The notes under the pieces: generated by a model
Told to the model about the DNA's origin: nothing
The model's input: the letters and a program-made list of their open reading frames with translations, nothing else
Databases searched by the model: none
Translations under genes and position numbers: made by a program
From: Streptomyces sp. NBC_00078
GTDB taxonomy: Bacteria > Actinomycetota > Actinomycetes > Streptomycetales > Streptomycetaceae
Reading direction: 5' to 3'
Length of the DNA: 64,000 bases
Assembly: GCF_026343335.1 (NCBI RefSeq)
Contig: NZ_JAPELX010000001.1
Coordinates: 1,612,001 to 1,676,000 of the forward strand
Part shown: in pieces, positions 15,670 to 23,498 of the stretch
Layout: every line of letters starts with the position of its first letter
Position numbering within the stretch: the stretch's first letter is position 1

Positions 15670-16896
15670 TCAGCGAGGGCCTTCGCGCCGCACCAGTTCC
15701 CCTGTGAGCAGGAACACCACACTGCGCTCCGTCTCCGTCCAGGCCCTGGTGTCGAGTTCGACGGACTGGAGCAGCGCGCACTCGACCCGGTAGCCGTGCT
15801 CCGTCAGGTCCCGGCCGACGAGTTCGGCCGCGTCGCGGGTGGCGGCATGCGTGACGATGCGCTGCGGGCGGCGGTCGGCGACCGCGGAGACCACGGCCGC
15901 TCCCCCGCCGCCGACGCGTACGACGTCCGGTTCGGGGAGGTTCTCCAGTACGTGCGGGGCGAGGCCGCGGATGATCTGCAGCTGGACGCCGAACCGGCGG
16001 GCGGCGGCATCCGCGCGGGTGCAGGCCGTGAGGTCCCGGTCGACGGCGATCACGGCGGCGCCGGCCCGTGCGGCCTCGGTGGCGAAGGCGCCGCTGCCGC
16101 AGCCGATGTCCCACACGAGGTCGCCGACGCGCGGTCCGAGGCGGGCGAGTTGGGCCGCGCGGAGCAGGTCCGTCTCGCCCTCGCCGAGCGGTCCGTCGTA
16201 GGCCTGGGCGGGTTGTGTCCAGCCGCGGGGTCCGGCTCCCGGGTCCCGTCCGGCGAGCCAGCCGCCGGCCTCGCCCGAGACGTTCGGACCCGCGGGTCCG
16301 CCGATGACGATGACGACGTTCGGGTCGCGCCAGATGTGGTCGGGGGCCTTGTCGGAGGTGACGACGGTGACCTGTTCGCGTTCGGTGCCGAGCTCCTCGC
16401 AGATGACGAAGGTGCGGTGGACGCCCTCCAGGAGCAGGCCGAGTTCGGCGGGCCCGGCGCCCGGGGAGGTGAGAACGGCGACTTTGGTGTGGGCGCGGCA
16501 CACGTTCACCGCGCGTCGCAGGGTGCGGCGGTGTGCGACAACCACCTGGGCGTCGTCCCAGGGCATCCCGGCGCGTGCGAAGGCCGCGGCCACGGACGAG
16601 ACGGCCGGGACGACCTCGACCTCAAGGCCGAACTCGGGTGCGCGCACGGTCCGTACGACGCCGAAGAACCCGGGGTCGCCGTCGGCGAGCACAACTGCGG
16701 TGCCACGGTGGCCGGCGATGCGACGGGCGGCGAGGGCGACGCTGCCGAGGCGGACGCGCTCGGCGGTCGGCGGCACCTCGGGAAGCGTCAGGTGGTGGGG
16801 AGCACCGGCCACCAGGGTGGCGGCGCTCAGCGCGGAGCGGGCCGCGGCGGTCAGCGGCGAGCCGTCCCAGCCGATCACCGTGACGCGGTCGGCCAT
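15670..16896 (-). CDS. cobL: Precorrin-6Y C5,15-methyltransferase (decarboxylating), CbiE-CbiT fusion
   Basis: A 408-residue bifunctional enzyme of cobalamin synthesis. The N-terminal CbiE domain (about 1-215) is a tetrapyrrole methylase: RVTVIGWDGSPLT, then LADGDPGFFGVVRTV, EVVPAVSSVAAAFARAGMPWDD and ELGLLLEGVHRTFVICEELGT. The C-terminal CbiT domain (about 235-408) is a class I SAM methyltransferase with WDIGCGSGAFATEAARAGAAVIAVD. Together they methylate C5 and C15 of precorrin-6Y and decarboxylate the C12 acetate. ATG 16896 is preceded by CTGGAGA. It is on the same strand as bluB-cobT, 440 bp upstream. The rest of the corrin pathway is outside the window. Confidence 0.93.
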   Translation of the reverse strand: MADRVTVIGWDGSPLTAAARSALSAATLVAGAPHHLTLPEVPPTAERVRLGSVALAARRIAGHRGTAVVLADGDPGFFGVVRTVRAPEFGLEVEVVPAVSSVAAAFARAGMPWDDAQVVVAHRRTLRRAVNVCRAHTKVAVLTSPGAGPAELGLLLEGVHRTFVICEELGTEREQVTVVTSDKAPDHIWRDPNVVIVIGGPAGPNVSGEAGGWLAGRDPGAGPRGWTQPAQAYDGPLGEGETDLLRAAQLARLGPRVGDLVWDIGCGSGAFATEAARAGAAVIAVDRDLTACTRADAAARRFGVQLQIIRGLAPHVLENLPEPDVVRVGGGGAAVVSAVADRRPQRIVTHAATRDAAELVGRDLTEHGYRVECALLQSVELDTRAWTETERSVVFLLTGELVRREGPR

Positions 16897-17015
16897 CGTC
16901 GTCAGTCTCCAGAGGTTTTGCGCAGTTCTCGGGGCAACCCGGGCGGGCTCCGTGAGGGTACCTGGTGGACGGTGCCGCCACTGCGGCGGCGCAGTTCCCC
17001 TCATGCCCCCAGTGT

Positions 17016-17654
17016 TCAGTTCCAGTCGGTGAAGGAGGTGAAACCGCCGGTGTCGGCCAGTTGTTCACTGCCCCCGGCCAGGTCCTCGGGCAGCAGGCTC
17101 CAGAGGATGACGTCGGTACGCACGTCGGTCCACTCCCCGTCCCCGGACCTGGCGCGCGCTATCCACGCGTTGCGCAGGACACCCTCGCTGATACAGCCCA
17201 TCTTCTGGGCCACCTGCTGGGAGGCGGTGTTGTCGGCGGCGGTGCGCAGTTCCATCCGTTCGAACTTCTGGTCGTGGAACAGCCATTGCGCGGTGGCGAG
17301 GGCCGCTTCGGTGGCGTAGCCCTCACCGCGGGCCCAGGGGGCGATGACGTAGGCGATCTCGCTGGCGCGCACGCGCCAGTCGGTGTTCTGCAGGTGCATC
17401 ATTCCGACCAGCCGCTGGGTGAGGAACTCGGTGACGGCGAAGACGACGCCACGGCCCTCGGCGCGTTCGGCCGGGGCGAGTTCGGTGATCCAGTTGCGGG
17501 CGTCGGCCTCGGTGTAGGGCTGCGGGACACTCGTCCAGGCGCCGACCTGCTCGTCGTTCATCATCTCGGCCAGTGCGGGCACGTCGTCCTCGTCGAGGGG
17601 ACGCAGCACCAACCGCTCCGTGCTGATGGAGATGTTGGGGAAGGTGCCAGCCAT
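17016..17654 (-). CDS. RimJ/RimL-type GNAT N-acetyltransferase
   Basis: A 212-residue protein with the RimJ/L pattern: ISTERLVLRPLDEDDVPAL at the N-terminus, FAVTEFLTQRLVGMMHLQN, EIAYVIAPWARGEGYATEAA (acetyl-CoA loop), then ELRTAADNTASQQVAQKMGC. Members acetylate N-termini of ribosomal proteins or small substrates; the substrate here is unknown. ATG 17654 has ACGGAG upstream. It is oriented with cobL, 119 bp before it, and lies just downstream of the decayed methionine transporter region, with a terminator in between. Confidence 0.87.
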   Translation of the reverse strand: MAGTFPNISISTERLVLRPLDEDDVPALAEMMNDEQVGAWTSVPQPYTEADARNWITELAPAERAEGRGVVFAVTEFLTQRLVGMMHLQNTDWRVRASEIAYVIAPWARGEGYATEAALATAQWLFHDQKFERMELRTAADNTASQQVAQKMGCISEGVLRNAWIARARSGDGEWTDVRTDVILWSLLPEDLAGGSEQLADTGGFTSFTDWN

Positions 17655-17732
17655 GCGCCGCTCCGTAACCTCTGGAAAATGTTCAGGCCTGCTGAACTGC
17701 CCAGCATGCAGCATGAAACCACCGAACCGCAC

Positions 17733-17769
17733 CACGGGGTCCACACCTGGTGAGCGAGTGGACCCCGTG
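17733..17769. terminator. Hairpin terminator after the metNIQ remnant
   Basis: A perfect 12-bp inverted repeat (CACGGGGTCCAC / GTGGACCCCGTG) with a 13-nt loop, 71 bp past the original metQ stop codon. It is probably the terminator of the former metNIQ operon. Confidence 0.75.
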
Positions 17770-17839
17770 CGTGGCGATACGCCGTATACGCCCCGTCGGC
17801 ACAGAGTGACCCGGCCCTGCGGCCGGTCCGGCAACCGGT

Positions 17840-17917
17840 TCAGAAGGACGGCACGACCGAGCCCTGCTACGTGTCCTCGATGAACTTCTTCACCTCGGGC
17901 GAGGTGAGGAGCCCCAG
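17840..17917 (-). pseudogene. metQ: metQ remnant: C-terminal tip of a methionine-binding lipoprotein
   Basis: On the minus strand one frame reads LGLLTSPEVKKFIEDT, stop, QGSVVPSF, stop. From memory this is the standard end of NlpA/MetQ lipoproteins (LLTSPEVKKFIEDTY-GSVVP-F), with the expected tyrosine codon replaced by TAG (17867-17869). The original stop is at 17840-17842. Nothing upstream resembles the rest of MetQ: signal peptide, lipobox and body are gone. It lies about 270 bp downstream of metN, where an intact operon would carry metI plus metQ (about 1.5 kb). A 9-bp GC-rich inverted repeat (17912-17934) sits at the upstream edge of the remnant. Confidence 0.75.
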
Positions 17918-18042
17918 CCGGCGCGCGGCTGGGGTTTCTCAAGGCGGTGCGTATCGCTCAGCGGGTGGAGTCGCCTGCGTCGTGGACGCCCCGCCTGCGC
18001 GTTGGCGGCCCGCCGCGTCGCGGTCACCGTGGATCGGGCGAG

Positions 18043-18186
18043 TCAGTGCTGCAGGGTGAGCAGGCCCGGACGGTGGGGCAGCTTCTCGCAGGGGGTGGTG
18101 TCCCCAGGTGCGCTGGGGGTCCTGCCCTGGTAGAGGAGCTGCAGGTTGCGGGGGTCGACGGTCATGGTCTGGCTGGCCCAGGTCAC
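18043..18186 (-). pseudogene. C-terminal fragment resembling a GH62 arabinofuranosidase in place of metI
   Basis: A 47-codon frame starts at a GTG overlapping the metN stop. Its first residues VTW could be the old MetI start, but what follows is not a permease: [17 protein letters not shown], then [12 protein letters not shown] and a stop. From memory this matches the extreme C-terminus of secreted GH62 alpha-L-arabinofuranosidases ([15 protein letters not shown] ... LP-R-GLLT). Without signal peptide or catalytic domain it cannot be a working enzyme. It looks like foreign sequence that entered when metI and most of metQ were deleted. About 100 bp of unassignable sequence separates it from the metQ remnant. 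Confidence 0.5.
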
Positions 18187-19232
18187 TTCGCGCCTTCCTT
18201 CAGCAGTACGGGCTCCTGGCCCAGCACGTCGATCTGCAGGCCCTGTTCACGCAGGAATCCGATCGGCACGACGTTGTCCTCGTAGGGGCCGGGCAGTTCG
18301 ATGCGCATCCGGCCGACCTGGAGGCCGCCGACGGTGTCGATGGCCGCACCGAGGATCGAGATGTCGATGTTGTAGGTGCGCGAGAGCTGGGAGATCACGG
18401 GCTGGGTGGCGGTCTCGCCCTGGAAGGTGACATCGACGACGGTGCGGTCCTCGCCCGAGGCGTCGCCGCTCACCGGGAAGAGGGCGGAGGCCAGCTCGGA
18501 ACCGGGTGTCGCGAGCAGTTCGCTCACCGTCCCCGACTCGACGATGCGGCCGTTCTCCATCAGGGCGGCCGAGTCGCAGATCGACTTCACGACGTCCATC
18601 TCGTGGGTGATGAGCAGAACTGTCAGGCCCAGCTGCCGGTTCAGGTCGCGCAGCAGCTGGAGGACGGAGCGGGTGGTCTCCGTGTCGAGGGCGCCGGTGG
18701 CCTCGTCGGACAGGAGGACCTTGGGGTCGCCGGCCAGGGCGCGGGCGATGCCGACGCGCTGCTTCTGACCGCCGGAGAGCTGGGCGGGGTAGGTCCCGGC
18801 CTTGTCGGCGAGCCCGACGAGGTCCAGCAGCTCCAGCGCCTTGCGGGAGCGCTCCTTGCCGGACATGCCGAGGATTTCGAGCGGCAGCTCGACGGTGTCC
18901 TGGACCGTCCGCGAGGACAGCAGGTTGAAGTTCTGGACGACCATGCCGATACGGCTGCGCGCCTGCCGCAGCTCCTTGCCGGCGCGCGGGCCGCGGCCGG
19001 CCAGGGCGGTGAGGTCCTGCCCGGCGACGGTCACCGTGCCGGCGGTGGGGCGCTCCAGCAGGTTGACGCAGCGGATGAGCGAGGACTTGCCGGCACCGGA
19101 CCGGCCGATGACGCCGTACACCTCGCCTTCGCGGACGTGCAGATCCACGCCGTCGAGGGCGGTGACCTCACGGGCGCGCGAGCGGTAGACCTTGGTCAGG
19201 CCCGTTGTGGTGATCACTGGGGTTTCCGTCAC
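18183..19232 (-). CDS. metN: Methionine ABC transporter ATP-binding protein MetN, orphaned
   Basis: A 349-residue ABC ATPase with a C-terminal NIL ligand-sensing domain (about 270-345), the MetN architecture. Walker [10 protein letters not shown] (about 43-51), Q-loop MVVQNFNLL, signature LSGGQ (about 152-156), Walker B VLLSDEAT and H-loop LITHEMDV are present. The normally near-invariant FQHFNLL reads VQNFNLL, and the D-loop SALDP reads GALDT. Its partners are missing: downstream lie only the GH62-like fragment and the metQ tip. MetN would power methionine import, but without MetI there is no membrane channel. I chose GTG 19232; a second GTG five codons in is equally near the first conserved residues. 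Confidence 0.88.
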   Translation of the reverse strand: MTETPVITTTGLTKVYRSRAREVTALDGVDLHVREGEVYGVIGRSGAGKSSLIRCVNLLERPTAGTVTVAGQDLTALAGRGPRAGKELRQARSRIGMVVQNFNLLSSRTVQDTVELPLEILGMSGKERSRKALELLDLVGLADKAGTYPAQLSGGQKQRVGIARALAGDPKVLLSDEATGALDTETTRSVLQLLRDLNRQLGLTVLLITHEMDVVKSICDSAALMENGRIVESGTVSELLATPGSELASALFPVSGDASGEDRTVVDVTFQGETATQPVISQLSRTYNIDISILGAAIDTVGGLQVGRMRIELPGPYEDNVVPIGFLREQGLQIDVLGQEPVLLKEGAK

Positions 19233-19426
19233 TGTCGAGTGCGCGGGCGCGGGTGTGCCCGGGCACGGGTGCATTCGGTCGGAACGCGGCGCGGTTCTCG
19301 TGCGGTGGCAGAGCGGCCGGGGGGCCATACGCGCGGGCGGCGGCGATCACGTACGGGATGTCATTCCGTACGGGCAGCCGCGGCGGCTCGCTTCGGGGCG
19401 CGAGGCTCAGGTCGTGCTGGGGCCCT

Positions 19427-19513
19427 CTAGAAGGCGCACATTCGACACGCACAACGGGCACCGGGCGTCATGGTCGCCTCGGTCGCAAGGATGCGGCTGC
19501 TCGTCGTGGTCAT
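19427..19513 (-). CDS. Candidate Cys-rich regulatory leader peptide upstream of metN
   Basis: A 28-codon ORF from ATG 19513 to TAG 19427 ends ARCACRMCAF, with three cysteines in the last eight residues. A second in-frame ATG (19471) would give a 14-residue version. It lies about 200 bp before metN, right behind a good promoter. Short Cys-rich leader peptides upstream of sulfur-assimilation and methionine genes are known in Streptomyces and other actinobacteria, where translation of the Cys codons senses cysteine supply. Whether this one still regulates anything is unclear, since the transporter is broken. Confidence 0.5.
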   Translation of the reverse strand: MTTTSSRILATEATMTPGARCACRMCAF

Positions 19514-19517
19514 GCGA

Positions 19518-19546
19518 TCAGTAAAACAGAAGTACGGTCCCGGCAA
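19518..19546 (-). promoter_or_regulatory. Promoter for the leader peptide-metN transcript
   Basis: -35 TTGCCG (19541-19546) and -10 TACTGA (19518-19523) with a 17-bp spacer. The -10 element ends five bases before ATG 19513, so the transcript would be nearly leaderless for the longer leader ORF. Confidence 0.5.
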
Positions 19547-19585
19547 TCCGCCGCTGTCCGCATGCTGGACAGCGGCGGACACGAT

Positions 19586-20236
19586 TCAGGCGCGGACGGA
19601 GATCTCCACACCCTGGTCGCCGACCCGCACGGACAGCGCGGAGAGGTCCTTCACCACGAGATCGGCGTCGAGTTCATGGGCCTTGTGCGTTGTGGCCAGG
19701 GCCACGGTGGTCATGCCGGCGGCGCGGCCCGCCTGGAGTCCGGCCGGGGCGTCCTCGAAGACGACACAGTGCGCGGGGTCGACGCCGAGTACGCGGGCGG
19801 CGAGGAGGTAGGGCTCGGGGTCGGGCTTGCCGCGGGTGATGTCGTCGGCGGCGACGAGGGTCTTGGGCCGGATGCCGACGGCGTCGAGGCGGGCCTCGGC
19901 GAGGCGGCGGGTGGCGGAGGTGACGACGGCCCAGCGCTCGGCGGGCAGCGCGTCCAGGAGGCCCCTGGTGCCGGGCAGCAGGTGGACGCCCCCGGCCGGC
20001 ACGTCCTCCACCTCCAGCAGCTCGATCCGCGCGACGGCCTCCGGCACGACGTCTGCGGGCAGCAGGTCGGCGGCTATCTCCGCGGCCGGCCGCCCGTGCA
20101 GTTCGACGCGTCCGAACTCCTCGGCGGTGACGCCGTACTCCGCCGCCCACCGCGTCCAGCAGCGGTCCACGGAGTCGAGGGAGGAGACGAGGGTCCCGTC
20201 GTTGTCGAACAGAAGGGCTTGTGCATGGATCGTCAT
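19586..20236 (-). CDS. HAD-superfamily sugar-phosphatase / beta-phosphoglucomutase-like
   Basis: A 216-residue HAD subfamily IA enzyme. Motif I LLFDNDGTLVSS has the nucleophile Asp, motif II is VVTSATR, motif III lies in ITRGKPDPEPYLLAA, and motif IV is VVFEDAPAGLQAGRAAGM. The EDAP(A/N)G motif and helical cap match the YfbT/PgmB group that dephosphorylates small sugar phosphates or interconverts phosphoglucose. ATG 20236 lies at the edge of a 101-bp gap before the divergent membrane protein gene. The 3' end is 73 bp before the start of the metN leader ORF. Confidence 0.87.
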   Translation of the reverse strand: MTIHAQALLFDNDGTLVSSLDSVDRCWTRWAAEYGVTAEEFGRVELHGRPAAEIAADLLPADVVPEAVARIELLEVEDVPAGGVHLLPGTRGLLDALPAERWAVVTSATRRLAEARLDAVGIRPKTLVAADDITRGKPDPEPYLLAARVLGVDPAHCVVFEDAPAGLQAGRAAGMTTVALATTHKAHELDADLVVKDLSALSVRVGDQGVEISVRA

Positions 20237-20337
20237 GGTCCAGACCCTACGGGGGCCGCCGGGGACGGCCGGGCCGGGCTCGGGCGTCAGCCAGGGGCGG
20301 GCGCAACAGGTCGTTTGGACCGTATTAAGGTCGCTGC

Positions 20338-20697
20338 ATGCTCAATGCCCTGACGCTGGTGACCGGTGTCGCCGCGCTGCTGCTGGCCGCCTGGTGCGGC
20401 TGGGCCGCCTACCGCGACCAGCCGACGAAGGACTGGCACTTCATCGGCATGGCCATGGTGTCGCTGCTGGCCACGGTGCAGCTGGTGATCGGCATCGTGC
20501 AGCTGGCGCGGGGCGAGAAGGCGGATCAGGGCACGACGATCTTCGTGGCGTATCTGATCGGCGCCTTCGCCTGTGTCCCGGCGGCGGGGTTCATGTCGCT
20601 GGCGGAGCGCACGCGCTGGGGATCGGTGACGGTCGCCGCCGGCGGTGTGGTGCTGGCCGTGCTCGAGGTGCGGCTCTATGACATCTGGGGAGGGTGA
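20338..20697 (+). CDS. Small integral membrane protein, unknown
   Basis: A 119-residue protein with four predicted membrane segments (LVTGVAALLLAAWCGWAAY, FIGMAMVSLLATVQLVIGIV, IFVAYLIGAFACVPAAGFM, SVTVAAGGVVLAVLEVRL). No functional motif is recognised. A TATTAA box (20323-20328) sits nine bases before the ATG and no clear ribosome site is present, so the transcript may be nearly leaderless. The next gene starts 2 bp after its stop and encodes a similar-sized membrane protein, so the two probably act together. Confidence 0.8.
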   Translation: MLNALTLVTGVAALLLAAWCGWAAYRDQPTKDWHFIGMAMVSLLATVQLVIGIVQLARGEKADQGTTIFVAYLIGAFACVPAAGFMSLAERTRWGSVTVAAGGVVLAVLEVRLYDIWGG

Positions 20698-20698
20698 G

Positions 20699-21115
20699 AT
20701 GACCACCGCGGAACAGAAGCCGAAGCGGCTCATCAGCGGGCCCGGCATGCTGCTCGTCTGGTTCTACGGCGTGATGGTCGTCGGCGCGGTGTCGCGTTCC
20801 GTCTACCAGATCGCCACCGAGTTCGACCGGGCGCCGCTGGCCTACTCCCTGTCGGCGGTGGCGGGTGTCGTGTACGGATTCATCACGTACTCCCTGGTCC
20901 GCGGCGGCGAGCGGGCCCGCAGGGCGGCGCAGGTGTGCTGCGCCGCCGAACTCGCGGGTGTACTGATCGTCGGCACGTGGACCCTGGTCGATCCGTCGGC
21001 CTTCCCGGACGCGACGGTCTGGTCTGACTACGGCATGGGGTACGTCTTCATCCCCGTACTGCTGCCGCTGTCCGCGCTGTACTGGCTCCGCAGGAACCGC
21101 TCCGTCACGCAGTAG
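20699..21115 (+). CDS. Small integral membrane protein, unknown
   Basis: A 138-residue protein with four hydrophobic spans (MLLVWFYGVMVVGAVSRSVY, SLSAVAGVVYGFITYSLV, ARRAAQVCCAAELAGVLIVGTW, YVFIPVLLPLSALYWLR). Its ribosome site GGGAGGGTGAG lies in the end of the previous gene, so the two are translationally linked. No function can be assigned. Its last 11 bp overlap the 3' end of the convergent acetyltransferase gene. Confidence 0.8.
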   Translation: MTTAEQKPKRLISGPGMLLVWFYGVMVVGAVSRSVYQIATEFDRAPLAYSLSAVAGVVYGFITYSLVRGGERARRAAQVCCAAELAGVLIVGTWTLVDPSAFPDATVWSDYGMGYVFIPVLLPLSALYWLRRNRSVTQ

Positions 21116-21602
21116 CCACGTACGCCCGCGCCGGCTTCTCCAGGACGACCATCGGTACCCCGTCCTGACCCTGGGACGTACCCACGGCCTGGTAGCCGAC
21201 GCGGCGGTACAGCCGCAGGTTGCCCTCACTGCGGTGGCCGGCCTCTAGGCGGAACCGGGTGGCGCCGCCCTGCTCGGCGAGGGCGGACTCGGCCGCGCGC
21301 AGCAGCCGGGCGCCGATGCCGTGGCCCTGGAGGCGGGGGTGGACGCAGAGCTTGCCGATGGCGGCGGAGCCGTCCTCGGTGACCCGGCCGCGCACCGAGC
21401 CGACGACTTCTTCGCCGAGCCGCGCCACGAAGACGCAGTCCGCGACCACCTCCTCACGGACCGAGTCGAGGCTCTGGACGAGCGGGTCGATGCGGTAGTT
21501 CCCGTACAGCGCCGCCTCGCTCTGGAAGCACAGATACTGGAGCTTGAAGATCTGCTCTGCATCCTGCTCGGTCGCCACCGAGATGGTCACGCTCATGCCC
21601 AT
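21105..21602 (-). CDS. GNAT-family N-acetyltransferase
   Basis: A 165-residue single GNAT domain. Motif A reads KLCVHPRLQGHGIGARLLRAAESAL (QGHGIG is the acetyl-CoA loop) and motif B reads RSEGNLRLYRRVGYQAVGT. The start is ATG 21602 with GGGAGG upstream; an internal ATG two codons later is possible. The substrate is not predictable. It shares strand with the sigma factor gene but is separated by 45 bp, and it overlaps the convergent membrane protein gene at its 3' end. Confidence 0.87.
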   Translation of the reverse strand: MGMSVTISVATEQDAEQIFKLQYLCFQSEAALYGNYRIDPLVQSLDSVREEVVADCVFVARLGEEVVGSVRGRVTEDGSAAIGKLCVHPRLQGHGIGARLLRAAESALAEQGGATRFRLEAGHRSEGNLRLYRRVGYQAVGTSQGQDGVPMVVLEKPARAYVATA

Positions 21603-21646
21603 GTGCGCACGCCTCCCGCTCACCTGATCGCCGGTCGTAAACACTC

Positions 21647-22162
21647 CTATCCCCGTGCTCGATGCGTCGCAACCTCCGGCGGGAGCAAACGCCGCAGACA
21701 TCCCAGGCATCTGGAACGTTCCGGGCCGAGACTGCCCTGTGAGATACCCAACTCCCCCGCGATTTCCCGGTATGTCAGGTCTTTCGGGGAGAGCAGGGCC
21801 TCCAGCAGACGGGGGCAGCGGCCGGGCAGTCGGCGGACCGCGTCGCGCAGGGCCCGGCGGCGGGCCGCGGCGAGGGCCAGGTGCTCGGGGCCGCTGTCGA
21901 CGTCGCCGACGGGCTCGATGTCGTACGGCCGCTCGATGCGGCTCGTACGGCGGGTGCGGCGCGCCTCGGAACGTACGGCGCTGCGCAGCCAGCGATGCGG
22001 GTCGAGCGGCGGGCCGGCCACCTCCAGATGTTCCAGGAGGCGCAGCCAGACCGCCTGTTCCAGGTCGCCCGGCTCGGCGCCGGAGGCATGTGCCTCCGCG
22101 GAGGCCTCGGCGGTGAGCAGGGGGCGCAGGGCGGCAACCAGGTCGTGCGTCATATGCAGCAC
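21647..22162 (-). CDS. Sigma-70-like RNA polymerase sigma factor (ECF-type)
   Basis: A 171-residue protein with a degenerate sigma region 2 (LEQAVWLRLLEHLEVAGPPLDPHRWLRSAVRSEARR, matching the helix that ends in the W-R recognition segment) and a region 4 helix-turn-helix (RALRDAVRRLPGRCPRLLEAL, LTYREIAGELGISQGSLGPERSRCLGCLRRLL). It would redirect RNA polymerase to a small regulon. No anti-sigma factor gene is adjacent. GTG 22162 and ATG 22153 are both possible starts and neither has a strong ribosome site. It is read in the same direction as glpQ1, 66 bp downstream of it. Confidence 0.85.
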   Translation of the reverse strand: MLHMTHDLVAALRPLLTAEASAEAHASGAEPGDLEQAVWLRLLEHLEVAGPPLDPHRWLRSAVRSEARRTRRTSRIERPYDIEPVGDVDSGPEHLALAAARRRALRDAVRRLPGRCPRLLEALLSPKDLTYREIAGELGISQGSLGPERSRCLGCLRRLLPPEVATHRARG

Positions 22163-22227
22163 GACGCGGCCGCCCGGCGCCGGGTTGCCCCGGACGGCCG
22201 GCTGTCACCCCAACCGGGGCCGGACGC

Positions 22228-23394
22228 TCAGCTGTTGACGAATGAAGCGCGGGCGAGCACCGCGGTGTCCGCGTTGTCGGAGAAGACGCCGTCGATGCCG
22301 GTCGCGAAGTACGTCCTGAAGGCGCCGAAGGCGTCGCCGTAGGCGTCCGCGTCGGTGCCCTTGCGGTACTCGGCCGGCAGGAAGGGGTTCTCATTGCGCA
22401 TCGTGTACGGGTGCAGGATCAGGCCGACCTTGTGCGCGTCGGAGACGAGGGTGGTCCTCTTGTCGAGGCTGCCGTCCGCCTTCTTCGTGATGACCAGGTC
22501 GAGGGTCGGGCCGAGGCCCTGCGCGTAGCCGGCGATCTCCCTGAGGCCCTTCGGGGTGATCAGGTCGGCGACGGTGCGCGGGTCGCCCGCCTCGACGAAG
22601 TCCCACGGCCGGGAGTCGGCGGTGGACAGCAGCACGACGAGGGGGTTGTCGACCAGCGTGTTCAGGCGCTGGATGCTGCTCGGCTCGAACGACTGCAGGA
22701 TGACCGGCGAGTTCCGCTTGTCCTTGCCGTGCTTGTGCAGCAGCTTGGCGACCCGCTCCTCCAGGCCCAGGCCGAGCTTGCGGAAGTACGTGGGGTGCTT
22801 GGTCTCGGGGTAGATCCAGACCTGCTTGCCGCGCTTGCGGGTCTGCTCGTCCTGCCACTTCAGGACTTCCTCGAAGGTGGGGATCTCCCAGCGGCCGTTG
22901 TAGAGGGTGTTGTGCGGGCGGTTGGCCGGGATGCGCTCGATCGCGCGCAGCGTCTTCAGCTCGGCGAGCGTGAAGTCCTCGGTGAACCAGCCGGTGGTGG
23001 AGACACCGTCGAGCACCTTGGTGGTCCTGCGGCCGGCGAACTCGGGGTGGTCGGCGACGTTCGTCGTCCCGCCGATCTCCGGCTCGTGCCGGCAGACCAG
23101 ATGGCCGTCCTTGGTGGGCACAAGGTCGCCGGCCTCGACGATGTCGGCGCCGAGGTCGAGGGCCAGGTTGTAGGAGCCGAAGGTGTGCTCGGGCCGGTAA
23201 CCGCTGGCGCCGCGGTGACCGATGATCGTCGGCTTGGGCAGGCTCTTCAGCCCGCCGCCCCCGTGCCGGCCGGCCTCGGCGGCTCTCGCGGTACCGGACA
23301 GGCCGAGTACGGCTCCGCTCGCGCCCAGGACCGCCGCGCCGAGAAGCGCTCGTCGTCCGGTGATGCCTGTCTGCTCGTTCTCCTGCGTTCCCAT
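22228..23394 (-). CDS. glpQ1: Secreted glycerophosphodiester phosphodiesterase
   Basis: A 388-residue GDPD. The N-terminus has a twin-arginine-like signal (TGITGRRALLGAAVLGASG, cleaved after ARA), so the enzyme is exported. The TIM-barrel active site reads IIGHRGASGYRPEHTFGSYNLAL, then EAGDLVPTKDGHLVCRHEPE, with ETKHPTYF and GIDGVFSDNAD later. It splits glycerophosphodiesters (and possibly teichoic acid) to glycerol-3-phosphate for phosphate scavenging. From memory the orthologue between a sigma factor and plsC in S. coelicolor is glpQ1, a PhoP-controlled gene. ATG 23394 has GGGGAGG upstream. It is divergent from plsC. Confidence 0.9.
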   Translation of the reverse strand: MGTQENEQTGITGRRALLGAAVLGASGAVLGLSGTARAAEAGRHGGGGLKSLPKPTIIGHRGASGYRPEHTFGSYNLALDLGADIVEAGDLVPTKDGHLVCRHEPEIGGTTNVADHPEFAGRRTTKVLDGVSTTGWFTEDFTLAELKTLRAIERIPANRPHNTLYNGRWEIPTFEEVLKWQDEQTRKRGKQVWIYPETKHPTYFRKLGLGLEERVAKLLHKHGKDKRNSPVILQSFEPSSIQRLNTLVDNPLVVLLSTADSRPWDFVEAGDPRTVADLITPKGLREIAGYAQGLGPTLDLVITKKADGSLDKRTTLVSDAHKVGLILHPYTMRNENPFLPAEYRKGTDADAYGDAFGAFRTYFATGIDGVFSDNADTAVLARASFVNS

Positions 23395-23441
23395 GAGCGC
23401 CTCCCCTGACGTCGTCTCGATCTCTTCTTTCCGCGCGCCGA

Positions 23442-23498
23442 TCGTAGGGTCGTGAACATGGCGCAAGGGAGACCCCGGCTGGAACACGCGGGTGACTC
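23442..23498 (-). promoter_or_regulatory. Candidate PhoP-type repeats and -10 upstream of glpQ1
   Basis: Two adjacent 11-base units on the minus strand, GAGTCACCCGC (23488-23498) and GTGTTCCAGCC (23477-23487), loosely resemble PhoP direct repeats (GTTCACC core). They stand 30 bp upstream of a TACGAT -10 (23442-23447) that has no good -35, as expected for an activated promoter. The match is imperfect. Confidence 0.3.

Noticed and set aside
15424..17319. A 631-codon plus-strand frame across cobL
   Set aside because: Antisense to cobL and the acetyltransferase gene, both of which have clear motifs and ribosome sites.
19233..19430. SAM riboswitch upstream of metN
   Set aside because: No recognisable SAM-I/IV core; only a CGTACGG/CCGTACG inverted repeat is present.
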